Origin: Massilia sp. IC2-477 | GTDB taxonomy: Bacteria > Pseudomonadota > Gammaproteobacteria > Burkholderiales > Burkholderiaceae_D | Assembly (NCBI RefSeq): GCF_020707265.1 | Contig: NZ_JAJFEQ010000018.1 | Span: forward strand, 1-56,073 | Direction: 5' to 3' | Length of the DNA stretch: 56,073 nucleotides | In this document: positions 16,922-24,839 of the stretch, piece after piece | Numbering within the stretch: position 1 is the stretch's first letter | How the letters are laid out: each line of letters begins with the position of its first letter | Position numbers and translations under genes: made by a program | The notes under the pieces: generated by a model | Database searches by the model: none | What the model was told of the DNA's origin: nothing | What the model saw: only the letters and a program-made list of their open reading frames with translations

Positions 16922-18256
16922 TTAGCGGAAGTACGCCGCGATCTCGCGGATTTCCTGGGCGCCGATATTGCTGGTGAAGCTGCGCAGGCGCATCACCGCA
17001 ACCAGGTAGGAGAAACGTGCCTGGGCCAGGTCGCGCTGGCTGGTGAACAGCTGTTGCTGGGCGTTGAGCAGGTCGAGGTTGATGCGGACCCCGCCCTTGA
17101 TGCTCTGCTCGGTCGCCGTCATCAAGAGCTTGGCCGACTCCACCGCCTTCATCAAGGCGTCGACCTTGCGCACGCTGCTCTGCGCCAGGCTGTGGGCCTT
17201 GCGTACTTCCACCAGCAGGCGGTCGGTGCGCACTTCCAGGTCGGCCCGTGCGCGTTCGTAATTGGCGGCGGCCTGGCGCGTCTGGGCATTCACGGCGCCA
17301 CCGGCGTACAGCGGGATGTTGACCTGCACCCCGAGGCTGCGGTTCAGGTTGTCCTGGTTGAGGGTGTTGATGGTCTCGTTGTCACCCTTGCTGTAGGTGC
17401 CGACGAAGTCGATGCGCGGCAGGTGGCCCGCCTTCTGGCGGCCGATCTCGAGGCGCGCGTTTTCCACCGCCAGGCGGGCGACTTCCAGCTCGTTGCTGTT
17501 GTCGACCGCGCGCTTGCTCCATTCCTCGAACGAACCCTTGACCAGCTCGCCGACGCGGAAGTCGTCCGACAGGCGGTCGAGCGTGCCCGCCGGGCCGCCG
17601 ATGATGCCTTCCAGGACTTCGCGCTGGGCCCGGGCATTGTCCTGCGCCTCGATCAGCTGGGCTTCGGCCAGGTCGAGCCGGGCCTGGGTCTCGAGCATGT
17701 CGGTCTTGGTGCCCTCGCCCTTTTCGAACAGGCGCTGGTTGACCTTCTGGGTCTCGGCGAAGGCATCGCGCTGCACGCGCGCCAGCGCCACCTGCTCTTC
17801 GGAGAACAGGGCATCCAGGTAGGCGCCGACGACACGCACCGCCACCTCATTGGAATCGGCTTCGAACTGCTCGGCGCCCTGTTGCGTCTGGACCTTGCCC
17901 TGGCGGTAGCGCTGCACCGCATCCAGGTTCAGGATCGGCTGGCGCAGTTGCACGACGGACGAGCGGCTGATGTATTTCGAATGACTCGGCGGCCGAGCCA
18001 CGCCGCCAAAGGTGGACTCCTGCTCCAGCACGTTCTTGCTGCCATTGAAGCTGGCCGACACGCTCGGCAGCAGCTGGGAGCGGCCGAGAATACGGTTTTC
18101 CTTGGCGGCCTCGTTGGCGTAGTAGCCCATGCGGTAGGCCGGATCGTTCTTCAGCGCGGCCTCGTAGGCCTGCTGCAGGCTGACCGCGCCGGCATTGCCG
18201 GCGGCCAACGCGGCGCCGAGCGCCAGCGCTGCGAGTTTGAAGGGGCGGCGCATCAT
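16922..18256 (-). CDS. TolC-family outer membrane channel of a type I secretion system
   Basis: 444 residues with a signal peptide (MMRRPFKLAALALGAALAAGNAGA) and the alternating helical repeats of outer membrane efflux proteins: SLQQAYEAALKNDPAYR at the start, long coiled segments with ALARVQRDAFAETQKVNQRLFEKGEGTKTDMLETQARLDLAEAQ-type heptads, and a duplicated second half. It forms the trimeric exit duct that joins the inner-membrane ABC/adaptor complex. Start ATG 18256 overlaps the stop of the adaptor gene (TGATG), so the three secretion genes are one operon in the order ATPase, adaptor, channel. Confidence 0.9.
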   Translation of the reverse strand: MMRRPFKLAALALGAALAAGNAGAVSLQQAYEAALKNDPAYRMGYYANEAAKENRILGRSQLLPSVSASFNGSKNVLEQESTFGGVARPPSHSKYISRSSVVQLRQPILNLDAVQRYRQGKVQTQQGAEQFEADSNEVAVRVVGAYLDALFSEEQVALARVQRDAFAETQKVNQRLFEKGEGTKTDMLETQARLDLAEAQLIEAQDNARAQREVLEGIIGGPAGTLDRLSDDFRVGELVKGSFEEWSKRAVDNSNELEVARLAVENARLEIGRQKAGHLPRIDFVGTYSKGDNETINTLNQDNLNRSLGVQVNIPLYAGGAVNAQTRQAAANYERARADLEVRTDRLLVEVRKAHSLAQSSVRKVDALMKAVESAKLLMTATEQSIKGGVRINLDLLNAQQQLFTSQRDLAQARFSYLVAVMRLRSFTSNIGAQEIREIAAYFR

Positions 18257-19611
18257 CAGTCTCCGCCCACCGACGCCTTGGCGCGATCGAACACCGGCTT
18301 GAGCAGGTAGTTCATCATCGTACGTTCGCCGGTCTTCACGAATAGCTCGACCGGCATGCCCGGGATGATATTCAGCTTGTGAGCGGCAACCTTCTTGGCG
18401 CCTTCCTTGCTCACCCTCACGCGCACTTTATAGTACGGCATGCCGGTGTGCTCATCGACCGAGCGGTCGGCGGAAATGGTCGTCACTTCGCCTTCGATGT
18501 GCGGCGTCGTATTGGTATTGAACGCCGAGAACATCAGCTCGACCGGCAGGCCTGGATGCACTTTGTCGACCAGGTTGGTCGGCAGCTGGCCTTCGACCAC
18601 CAGCGGGTCGTCGCTCGGGACGATGTCCATCATCTTGAAGCCCGGCGGCACCACGCCGCCTTCGGTGAACACGGCCAGGCCGACCACGATGCCGTCGGCC
18701 GGCGACTTCACCTCGACGCTCTGCAGCTCGAACTTCTGGCCTTCCAGGCGCGCAGCCAATGCTTCCGCTTCTTTCTGCACATCGGTCAGCTGGGTGCGCA
18801 CTTCCTTCTGGTAATCGGACAGGCGCTGGGCACGGCGCAGGCTCAGCTCCATCACCTGGCGCTGCGAGCGGCCGATATTGCCGATATCTTCCGAGATCGA
18901 ACCGTTCAGCTGGGCGTAGGTGCGCTCGAGGTCAAGCAGGCGATTACGCGCCACATAGCCTTCCTTGGCCAGGTCGCGCATACCACCGAGCTGCTCCTTC
19001 AGCATCGTAACCTGCTCCTTCTTGCTTTCACGCGATTCCTGCAGGCCCTGGATCTGCAGCTTGAGGCCGGCGATGGTGGCGTCCACGCTGCCCAATTCAT
19101 TCTGCAGCGACATCTGGCGCGACATCATGAGCTGTTCCTGCAGGCGCATCGCTTCCGCCACGCGCGGCTCGCTGGCGCGCTGCTTCAGCTCGGCCGGGAA
19201 ATCGATGCTCTTGCGATTCGCCATCTCGGCGAGCAGTCGGGCTTCGACCGCGCGCGAGGTGAGGTATTGGCCTTCCGTCATGTCGAAGGCCGACTTGGCG
19301 ATGATCGGGTTCATGCGCACCAGCACCTGGCCGCGCTTGACCACATCGCCGTCCTTGACCAGCAGGTCCTGGACGGTGCCGCCACCTTGATGTTGCACCG
19401 TCTGGCGGTTCGACTCCTTGGCCACCGTACCTGACAGCGGCACGCCCTTGTCGAGCGGCGCGGTCGATGCCCACACCAGGAAGCCGCAAAAGCCCAGCAA
19501 CACCACGATCCAGCCGAAGCGTGCATAGCGGCGTGCGTCGGTATTCACTTCCACCGGAACGACGTCGTGCGAGACGACGTCAGCGGTGCTATCACTCTTG
19601 AGTAGTTTCAT
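18256..19611 (-). CDS. type I secretion periplasmic adaptor (HlyD/PrtE family)
   Basis: 451 residues. A short cytoplasmic N-terminus is followed by one membrane anchor (FGWIVVLLGFCGFLVWAS), then the family opening APLDKGVPLSGTVAKESNRQTVQHQGGGTV. The lipoyl half-motif GDVVKRGQVLVRM, a long coiled-coil hairpin (~110-290), and the C-terminal PADGIVVGLAVFTEGGVV and beta-barrel segments are in the expected order. It links the ABC exporter to the TolC-type channel. Start and stop both overlap the neighbours by one nucleotide (TGATG at each junction), indicating coupled translation and a fixed 1:1 arrangement of components. Confidence 0.92.
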   Translation of the reverse strand: MKLLKSDSTADVVSHDVVPVEVNTDARRYARFGWIVVLLGFCGFLVWASTAPLDKGVPLSGTVAKESNRQTVQHQGGGTVQDLLVKDGDVVKRGQVLVRMNPIIAKSAFDMTEGQYLTSRAVEARLLAEMANRKSIDFPAELKQRASEPRVAEAMRLQEQLMMSRQMSLQNELGSVDATIAGLKLQIQGLQESRESKKEQVTMLKEQLGGMRDLAKEGYVARNRLLDLERTYAQLNGSISEDIGNIGRSQRQVMELSLRRAQRLSDYQKEVRTQLTDVQKEAEALAARLEGQKFELQSVEVKSPADGIVVGLAVFTEGGVVPPGFKMMDIVPSDDPLVVEGQLPTNLVDKVHPGLPVELMFSAFNTNTTPHIEGEVTTISADRSVDEHTGMPYYKVRVRVSKEGAKKVAAHKLNIIPGMPVELFVKTGERTMMNYLLKPVFDRAKASVGGD

Positions 19612-21434
19612 CAGTTGTTCTCTCCAGTCGCCGCATTCGCGGTTGCCTGATCTGCCTGGGCGCGCTGTTGTTGCGCCGCTTGCTGTGCTGCCTGCTGCTG
19701 AGCCGCTGCCTGCTGTTGGGCTTGCTGCTGTGCGAGCATCGCCTTTTTGTTCGCTTCCTGCAGCGCTGCCAGCACGTCATTGGTCGGGCCGAACATCTGG
19801 GCCGTACCGTCACGCAGGAGCAGCAGCTTGCTGGTGATGCCGAGCACGGTGGTGCGGTGGGTGATCAGCACGATGGTCTTGCCGCGCTGGCGCAAGTCGG
19901 CCACGGCCTGGACCAAGGCCTGTTCGCCGATGTCGTCCAGGTTCGAGTTCGGTTCGTCCAGCACGATCAGCGACGGGTCGCCATACATGGCGCGTGCCAG
20001 GCCTATGCGCTGCTTCTGGCCGCCGGACAGGCCGGCGCCGCCGTCGCCCAGCTTGGTGTCATAGCCTTCCGGCATGTGCAGGATCATGTCGTGCACGCCG
20101 GCGCGTTTCGCTGCCAACACCACTTTTTCCGCGTCGATTTCGCCGAAACGGGCGATGTTCTCGCTCACGGTACCGCTGAACAGCTCGATGTCCTGCGGCA
20201 GGTAGCCGACGTGCGGGCCGAGTTCACCTTTGTTCCACTGGTAGATGTCGGCGCCATCGAGGCGCACCTTGCCCATCGCCGACGGCCACACCCCGACCAG
20301 CAGTCGCGCCAGGGTCGATTTGCCGGAGCCGCTCGGGCCGATCACGCCGAGCACGTCGCCCGCATTGATGCCGAAGCTCAGACCCTTGATGATCGGCGTC
20401 TTGGCGCCCGGCGGAGCGGCGGTCACGCCTTCCACCGTCAGCGCGCCTTGCGGCTTCGGCAGTTCCATGCCAGCGGGACGTTCCGGATTCGCCTCCAGCA
20501 GCTTGCTCAGGCGCTCGAAGGCGCTGCGGGTGCTTGCCCACGACTTCCAGACGCCGATGACCTGTTGCACCGGGGCCAGCGCGCGGCCGACCAGGATCGA
20601 GGCGGCGATCATCATGCCCGGGGTCATCTTGTTTTCCAGGACCAGCAGCGCGCCGAAACCAAGCACCAGCGACTGCAGCGAGACCTGCACGAACTTGGTG
20701 GCCGACGCGATTTGGGCGGCTTTCTCGCTCGCTTCGGCCTGCAGCTGCAGGAACTTGCCATGGGTTTTGTACCAACGAGCGATCAGGTTCGGCAGCATGC
20801 CCATCGATTCGATAACTTCGGCATTGCGCAGATTGTTGGTCGCCATCGTGGTCGACGCGATCGCCATACCGTTGGCTTCGCTCAGCGGTTTCTTGGTCAC
20901 GCGTTCGTTGACGATGGCCAGTACGACCAGCACAAGGGTGCCGCCAAGCGCAAACCAGCCCAGCGCCGGTGAGAAGACGAAGATGACGATCAGGTAGATC
21001 GGGAACCAGGGCGCGTCGAAGAAAGCGAACAGCGCATTACCGGTCAGGAATTGACGCAAGTTCGTCAGGTCAGCCAGCGCCTGGCCGGCGTTGGTGCCGG
21101 ACTGCTTCAGGTTCTGCTCGAACGCCGCTGTATAGATGCGCTTGTTCATATTCATGTCGAACTTGGCACCAACGCGCACCAGTACATAGGAGCGTACGAG
21201 TTCCAGGCCAACCATCAGGAGGTAAGCACCCAACATCAGCACGGTGAGCATCAACAGCGTCAGTTCGTTGCGGCTGGCCAGCACGCGGTCGTACACCTGC
21301 AGCATATACAGCGAAGGCACCAGCATTAGCAGGTTGGTGATCGCGCTGAAAGTTCCGACGGTCCAGAACGTGCTCTTGAAAGCGAGCAGGGCTTGCTCGA
21401 TCTCGTTTTTCTTATTGAAGAGTTTGGTATTCAT
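19611..21434 (-). CDS. type I secretion ABC permease/ATPase (PrtD/RsaD family)
   Basis: 607 residues without an N-terminal C39 peptidase-like domain, as in the PrtD family that exports proteases and the Caulobacter S-layer. The membrane domain spans ~20-320 (VGTFSAITNLLMLVPSLYMLQVYDRVLASRN is the family opening). ATPase motifs: Walker A GPSGSGKST (~365), signature LSGGQKQRIGLARA, Walker B LIVLDEPNSNLD, switch LITHR. After residue ~560 comes an unusual tail made almost only of Gln and Ala. It is first in the operon with the adaptor and channel genes. A perfect CRP palindrome with a GATAAT -10 precedes it. The likely cargo are the DUF4214 proteins encoded upstream and downstream. Confidence 0.92.
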   Translation of the reverse strand: MNTKLFNKKNEIEQALLAFKSTFWTVGTFSAITNLLMLVPSLYMLQVYDRVLASRNELTLLMLTVLMLGAYLLMVGLELVRSYVLVRVGAKFDMNMNKRIYTAAFEQNLKQSGTNAGQALADLTNLRQFLTGNALFAFFDAPWFPIYLIVIFVFSPALGWFALGGTLVLVVLAIVNERVTKKPLSEANGMAIASTTMATNNLRNAEVIESMGMLPNLIARWYKTHGKFLQLQAEASEKAAQIASATKFVQVSLQSLVLGFGALLVLENKMTPGMMIAASILVGRALAPVQQVIGVWKSWASTRSAFERLSKLLEANPERPAGMELPKPQGALTVEGVTAAPPGAKTPIIKGLSFGINAGDVLGVIGPSGSGKSTLARLLVGVWPSAMGKVRLDGADIYQWNKGELGPHVGYLPQDIELFSGTVSENIARFGEIDAEKVVLAAKRAGVHDMILHMPEGYDTKLGDGGAGLSGGQKQRIGLARAMYGDPSLIVLDEPNSNLDDIGEQALVQAVADLRQRGKTIVLITHRTTVLGITSKLLLLRDGTAQMFGPTNDVLAALQEANKKAMLAQQQAQQQAAAQQQAAQQAAQQQRAQADQATANAATGENN

Positions 21435-21506
21435 GTAGTCCGATGAACGCGTAATTGAGACGCTTCCATCCTGTCAAACGGACTGAGCAGGAGAAGCGAG
21501 CGAGAC

Positions 21507-21547
21507 ATTATCGCGCAAATCCTGCCGGAAATGTGATGTGCATCACA
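21507..21547 (-). promoter_or_regulatory. CRP-activated promoter of the type I secretion operon
   Basis: TGTGA-TGTGCA-TCACA at 21532-21547 is a perfect CRP consensus palindrome. On the minus strand a GATAAT -10 hexamer lies at 21512-21507; its end is 32.5 bp from the palindrome centre. The -35 position falls inside the palindrome, the class II activator layout. Predicted start of transcription ~21499, about 65 nt before the ATG. Confidence 0.75.
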
Positions 21548-21610
21548 TTTTTTGAATATTTCGATAAGACGAATTTGTAACCGCGGGCTACTCCTGTCGC
21601 ATCGTGGCGA

Positions 21611-21637
21611 CAGGCGCTTGTCGATGACAAGCGCCTG
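21611..21637 (-). other. perfect 12-bp hairpin between methyltransferase and secretion operon
   Basis: CAGGCGCTTGTC and GACAAGCGCCTG are separated by three bases. It starts 9 nt beyond the methyltransferase stop codon. No U-tract follows on either strand, so it is either a processing or 3'-stabilising hairpin or a Rho-dependent end, rather than an intrinsic terminator. Confidence 0.6.
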
Positions 21638-21645
21638 ATAGCGGT

Positions 21646-23187
21646 TTAACACTCGATTCGCAGTGTCTTCAGGATTGGCACGAGAATACGTTCGAAGTTC
21701 ATGCCTACTCGCAGCGCTTCGTCCATTTCCGCTTCCGGCGTTTCCGGAACCTTGCCGTCCTTCTGGACGATGCGTTGGCCGCTAAGCTTCAGGATATTGA
21801 TCACATAACGCCCCGTTTCCTCCGGCGTTTTGGCACCATTGGCCCTGGCCAGCATGAACAGCTTGTCGACGCGCCCTAGGTTGATGCCGCCACCCGTCAC
21901 GGGGGATGCCAGCACCGAGACCTCGTCGGAATACCTGGCCTGTTCGCATAGCATCCGGTTGAGCCGGGTCGTTGCAGGCAAGGCCGCTTTGATGATTTTC
22001 TCTTCCTGCGCCGGATAGACCGCCATTTTGCCAACCAGGATCATCATCGCCTGTTGCAATACGTTGAAGTCGATCGCGGTGCCTGCGAATGCTTCCTGCA
22101 GTTCGGCGAGGGAATGTGGACGGTGGTCAGCCATCCGCTCGAGGATTGGGCGATACAGATCCTCCTGCAGCGTTGCCTCGCCGCGCGGCCCGGCAACCGT
22201 CATGGCGACCTTATCGACCGGCACCGCCAGCACGAAACGCTGCCGGCGCAGAATCTCGACCCGCTCGACCATGGTCAGCGGACGCAGGCCGCGCACCCAG
22301 TAGTCTTTGCGGAACTGGCGGTTAACGATGAAGTCGCGCACGGTTTCACGGAAATTCCGGTCCGGGACTTCACTCAGCAATTGCTGCTGTTCAGGCGTGA
22401 GGTTGATGACGTTGATGTGATCGATGTGGTGTGCCGAACATGCATAGCTGAGCTTTGCATCCTCCAGCCAGCTGTTCATCCGCGAGAAAGGCATCGGCGC
22501 CCAGTCGCGGTTGAAATATTCATGCGCCAAGTAGTTCCGGTTGTGCTGCTTCAGCTTGTCCAGGCGCTCCACGATTTGCGGGTTGGCGCTGAAGTACAGT
22601 GCGCCGCTGTCTTTGAGCTTGTCCGCAAAGGCAAGCGCCGCATCGATGCGCGGAACAATGCCGCCCCCCGGCGCGTTCATCACTGCAGCGTGTTCGGTCA
22701 ACAGGTCGCGCATCGGGACCATCGCCCCCCAGCCGGGCTGGGTGTTATAGCTGATGTAGACCACGCCGCCGACCTTGAGCTTGCGGCGGATGAATTCGGT
22801 AATGATCTTGCGGTTGGCGTCCGACACCCAGCTCCAGATGCCATGCAAGCCGATGAAGTCGAAATCCGGGAGGTCCGGACGGTTGCAGAACTCGTCGAAG
22901 GCTTCATCGAACAGCTGTGCGCCGGCGCCGGAGACCGAAGCCAGTTCTTGCGCGAAGCTGGCCTGGGTCGGATTGAAGTCGGTGCCATACCAGCGTGTGA
23001 CTGAAGCGGCAGCATGGACGTTGGTACTGATACCTTGACCAAAACCGAGCTCGCATGCGGTGCCCGTCTCGGGAAAGGCATACCCGGCATTCAAGAAAGC
23101 GAGCTTGAGGCGTTGCGGATTCAGCTCAGGATAATAGCCGTGGGTATAGGCGATATCCGCTACATAGCCTCCAGTCCATTCCGACAT
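21646..23187 (-). CDS. SAM-dependent methyltransferase with methyltransferase regulatory domain (PKMT-like)
   Basis: 513 residues. Residues ~40-190 are a class I methyltransferase: SAM-binding ACELGFGQGIST, acidic FGTDFNPT-type strand end, and DFIGLHGIWSWVSD, followed by GGVVYISYNTQPGW. Residues ~215-300 match the methyltransferase regulatory domain pattern (NRNYLAHEYFNRDWAPMPF...), and the C-terminal ~200 residues are helical. The same architecture is found in the rickettsial protein-lysine methyltransferases that modify outer membrane protein OmpB. Here the gene sits between a type I exporter and two large surface-protein genes on the same strand, so a surface-protein substrate is a good inference. 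No signal peptide, so it acts before export. Alternatives: a small-molecule or lipid methyltransferase. Confidence 0.8.
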   Translation of the reverse strand: MSEWTGGYVADIAYTHGYYPELNPQRLKLAFLNAGYAFPETGTACELGFGQGISTNVHAAASVTRWYGTDFNPTQASFAQELASVSGAGAQLFDEAFDEFCNRPDLPDFDFIGLHGIWSWVSDANRKIITEFIRRKLKVGGVVYISYNTQPGWGAMVPMRDLLTEHAAVMNAPGGGIVPRIDAALAFADKLKDSGALYFSANPQIVERLDKLKQHNRNYLAHEYFNRDWAPMPFSRMNSWLEDAKLSYACSAHHIDHINVINLTPEQQQLLSEVPDRNFRETVRDFIVNRQFRKDYWVRGLRPLTMVERVEILRRQRFVLAVPVDKVAMTVAGPRGEATLQEDLYRPILERMADHRPHSLAELQEAFAGTAIDFNVLQQAMMILVGKMAVYPAQEEKIIKAALPATTRLNRMLCEQARYSDEVSVLASPVTGGGINLGRVDKLFMLARANGAKTPEETGRYVINILKLSGQRIVQKDGKVPETPEAEMDEALRVGMNFERILVPILKTLRIEC

Positions 23188-23256
23188 ACGATCTCCATGC
23201 TTGCAAAAAGAATGAACATCCTAGCAGGTTCATTTGACAATGTTGCATAAGAAATG

Positions 23257-23283
23257 GAAAAAAAGCGCCGGAAGACCGGCGCC
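23257..23283 (-). terminator. intrinsic terminator of the 466-aa DUF4214 gene
   Basis: Minus strand: GGCGCCGG-TCTT-CCGGCGC stem-loop followed by seven T. It lies 7 nt after the stop codon of the gene at 23290. Confidence 0.85.
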
Positions 23284-23289
23284 GATCGT

Positions 23290-24690
23290 CTAGACGAGCA
23301 TCAAGGTGCCTGCACTCTCTTTGTTAAAAGATGCCGTGCTTAAGTCCACCAAGCCGGTGAGCTTCACGATGATATCGACGCCGCCGTCGAAATTGCCATT
23401 GCCGTCAATGTCCTGGACGATGAAGGTATTGCCGCGATACTGGAACCAGGCGATGCCATGGCTGGCTGCCTTCGCGTCCGCAGCACGCGCCGCTTCGCTT
23501 GCATAGTTATCGAAAGTCGCTTCGTCGATCAAGGTGACGCGCGAGCTGACGAAATCGGCGCTGGCGCTGCTGGCGAAGGCGATCCGCTCGCCTTTTGCCA
23601 GGTCGGTAATCGTGACCGCCGCGCCGGCATTGGCGGCACGGAATTCGCTGACGTCGAACTTGTCCTCGCCCTGACCGCCAGTCAGGGTAACGGCACTGGC
23701 AGCGACCCCATAGACCTTCAGGACATCCTTGCCTGCGCCGCCTTGTAAAACCGCGTTGGCGCCACGTGCACTGAGCGAATCATCCGCAGCCCCGCCTTTG
23801 ACCGTGACGCCAGTACCAGCAGTAATGCCCAACACACCACCTGAGCCGGAACCGTCGATCAATCGCACGCCGGCCAGGTCGGCGCTGTCCATCCACACGG
23901 TGCCGGTGCCGACCAGCTCGAGGGTCTCGATGTTTTTGCCGCCCACGAGCATCATGCCGTCCAGCCGCGTATAAGCGGCGATCACCAGCGTATCCTCCCC
24001 TGCCCCGCCGTCGATGACGTCGCTGGGGCCGAGGGTGTGCCAGCGGGAGTCGGCGGTGGTGTCGATCGCGCCAAAGAAGCGGTCCTTTCCTTCCGTACCG
24101 GTCAGCGTGTCTTTCTCGGCGGTGAGGCTGTTCGGCAGTACGACCAGGGGCCCGGCTTGGGCGGCCTTGCTGATCACCTGCGCTAGGGCAATTGGTTCAA
24201 TGGCTTTCGCAAGAGCCGTACCAGTGGTAATACCGGCCAACCACTCCTTGGCGACTGTATTTGCCTTCATCCCAGCGTAGCCATCTGCTTCAAACGGTGT
24301 ATCCAGGGCGTTCGTGAACGCATCCGACGCCGCCACCTTGCTCGCGAAACTGATGATATCGTCGCCCGCTGCTGCAACGGAGATGCGCTGTACTGCATTG
24401 TCGACCGTGATCGCGCCGGTATCGAGCGCATTGCCCCAATATTCCAGCCCGGCGGGCTCCGGCGTACGGCCGAACAGATTGCGGTAGATCGTGTCGATAA
24501 CAGCGACTCCGGATTTACCGGCATAGGTATCGCGATATTCCTGTGATGCGGCGAAGGCAGCGGCAACTGCCGAGATGTCACCTTGAGCGTTGCTGACGAC
24601 CTGCTTCCAGTATGTAAGGCCGGCAGGATCGGCAGGACGGCTGAAATAAGCGACGTAAAGCTTCTGTACTGCCTCGGTGTAGGTATCCAT
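23290..24690 (-). CDS. DUF4214 / RTX-like secreted protein (466 aa)
   Basis: An N-terminal DUF4214 module (YTEAVQKLYVAYFSRPADPAGLTYW, NLFGRTPEPAGLEYW) is followed by a beta-roll region with Ca-binding-type repeats (LSARGANAVLQGGAGKDVLKVYG). The last ~110 residues are nearly the same as the end of the 1274-aa neighbour and finish SFNKESAGTLMLV, a typical uncleaved C-terminal type I secretion signal. No N-terminal signal peptide and no cysteine in the chosen protein. Start: ATG 24690 (MDTYTEAVQKL). Earlier in-frame ATGs at 24720 and 24804 fall in the predicted -10 box and in the upstream gene's terminator, so they are rejected. Probably exported by the PrtD-type system and surface-attached. Confidence 0.85.
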   Translation of the reverse strand: MDTYTEAVQKLYVAYFSRPADPAGLTYWKQVVSNAQGDISAVAAAFAASQEYRDTYAGKSGVAVIDTIYRNLFGRTPEPAGLEYWGNALDTGAITVDNAVQRISVAAAGDDIISFASKVAASDAFTNALDTPFEADGYAGMKANTVAKEWLAGITTGTALAKAIEPIALAQVISKAAQAGPLVVLPNSLTAEKDTLTGTEGKDRFFGAIDTTADSRWHTLGPSDVIDGGAGEDTLVIAAYTRLDGMMLVGGKNIETLELVGTGTVWMDSADLAGVRLIDGSGSGGVLGITAGTGVTVKGGAADDSLSARGANAVLQGGAGKDVLKVYGVAASAVTLTGGQGEDKFDVSEFRAANAGAAVTITDLAKGERIAFASSASADFVSSRVTLIDEATFDNYASEAARAADAKAASHGIAWFQYRGNTFIVQDIDGNGNFDGGVDIIVKLTGLVDLSTASFNKESAGTLMLV

Positions 24691-24718
24691 GTGCTGTCTG
24701 AAGTTTTGGCAATCAATC

Positions 24719-24758
24719 ATGACAGACTTTTCTTCATTGCAACAGTGACAGTCGTCAC
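24719..24758 (-). promoter_or_regulatory. CRP-like promoter of the 466-aa DUF4214 gene
   Basis: GTGA-CAGTCG-TCAC at 24745-24758 keeps both CRP half-site cores (the outer T/A pair is lost). A minus-strand TGTCAT hexamer at 24724-24719 ends 32.5 bp from the centre, exactly as in the giant gene's promoter. The region is squeezed between the terminator of the upstream gene and the start codon. Confidence 0.55.
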
Positions 24759-24765
24759 CGGCAAT

Positions 24766-24798
24766 AAAAAAACCCCGATGCCGAAGCATCGGGGTTTT
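24766..24798 (-). terminator. intrinsic terminator of the S-layer-like gene
   Basis: Minus strand: an 11-bp stem AACCCCGATGC with a UUCG loop, then seven T. One of the strongest terminators in the window, 40 nt after the stop at 24840, as expected for a very highly transcribed gene. Confidence 0.92.
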
Positions 24799-24839
24799 GA
24801 GCATCCATCGAAAGGGAGCTTGCGCTCCCGATCTGTAGA

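Noticed and set aside
24691..24804. N-terminal extension of the 466-aa DUF4214 protein to ATG 24804 or 24720
   Set aside because: The extension translates the upstream gene's terminator and the predicted -10 box; the conserved module starts at MDTYTEAVQKL (24690).
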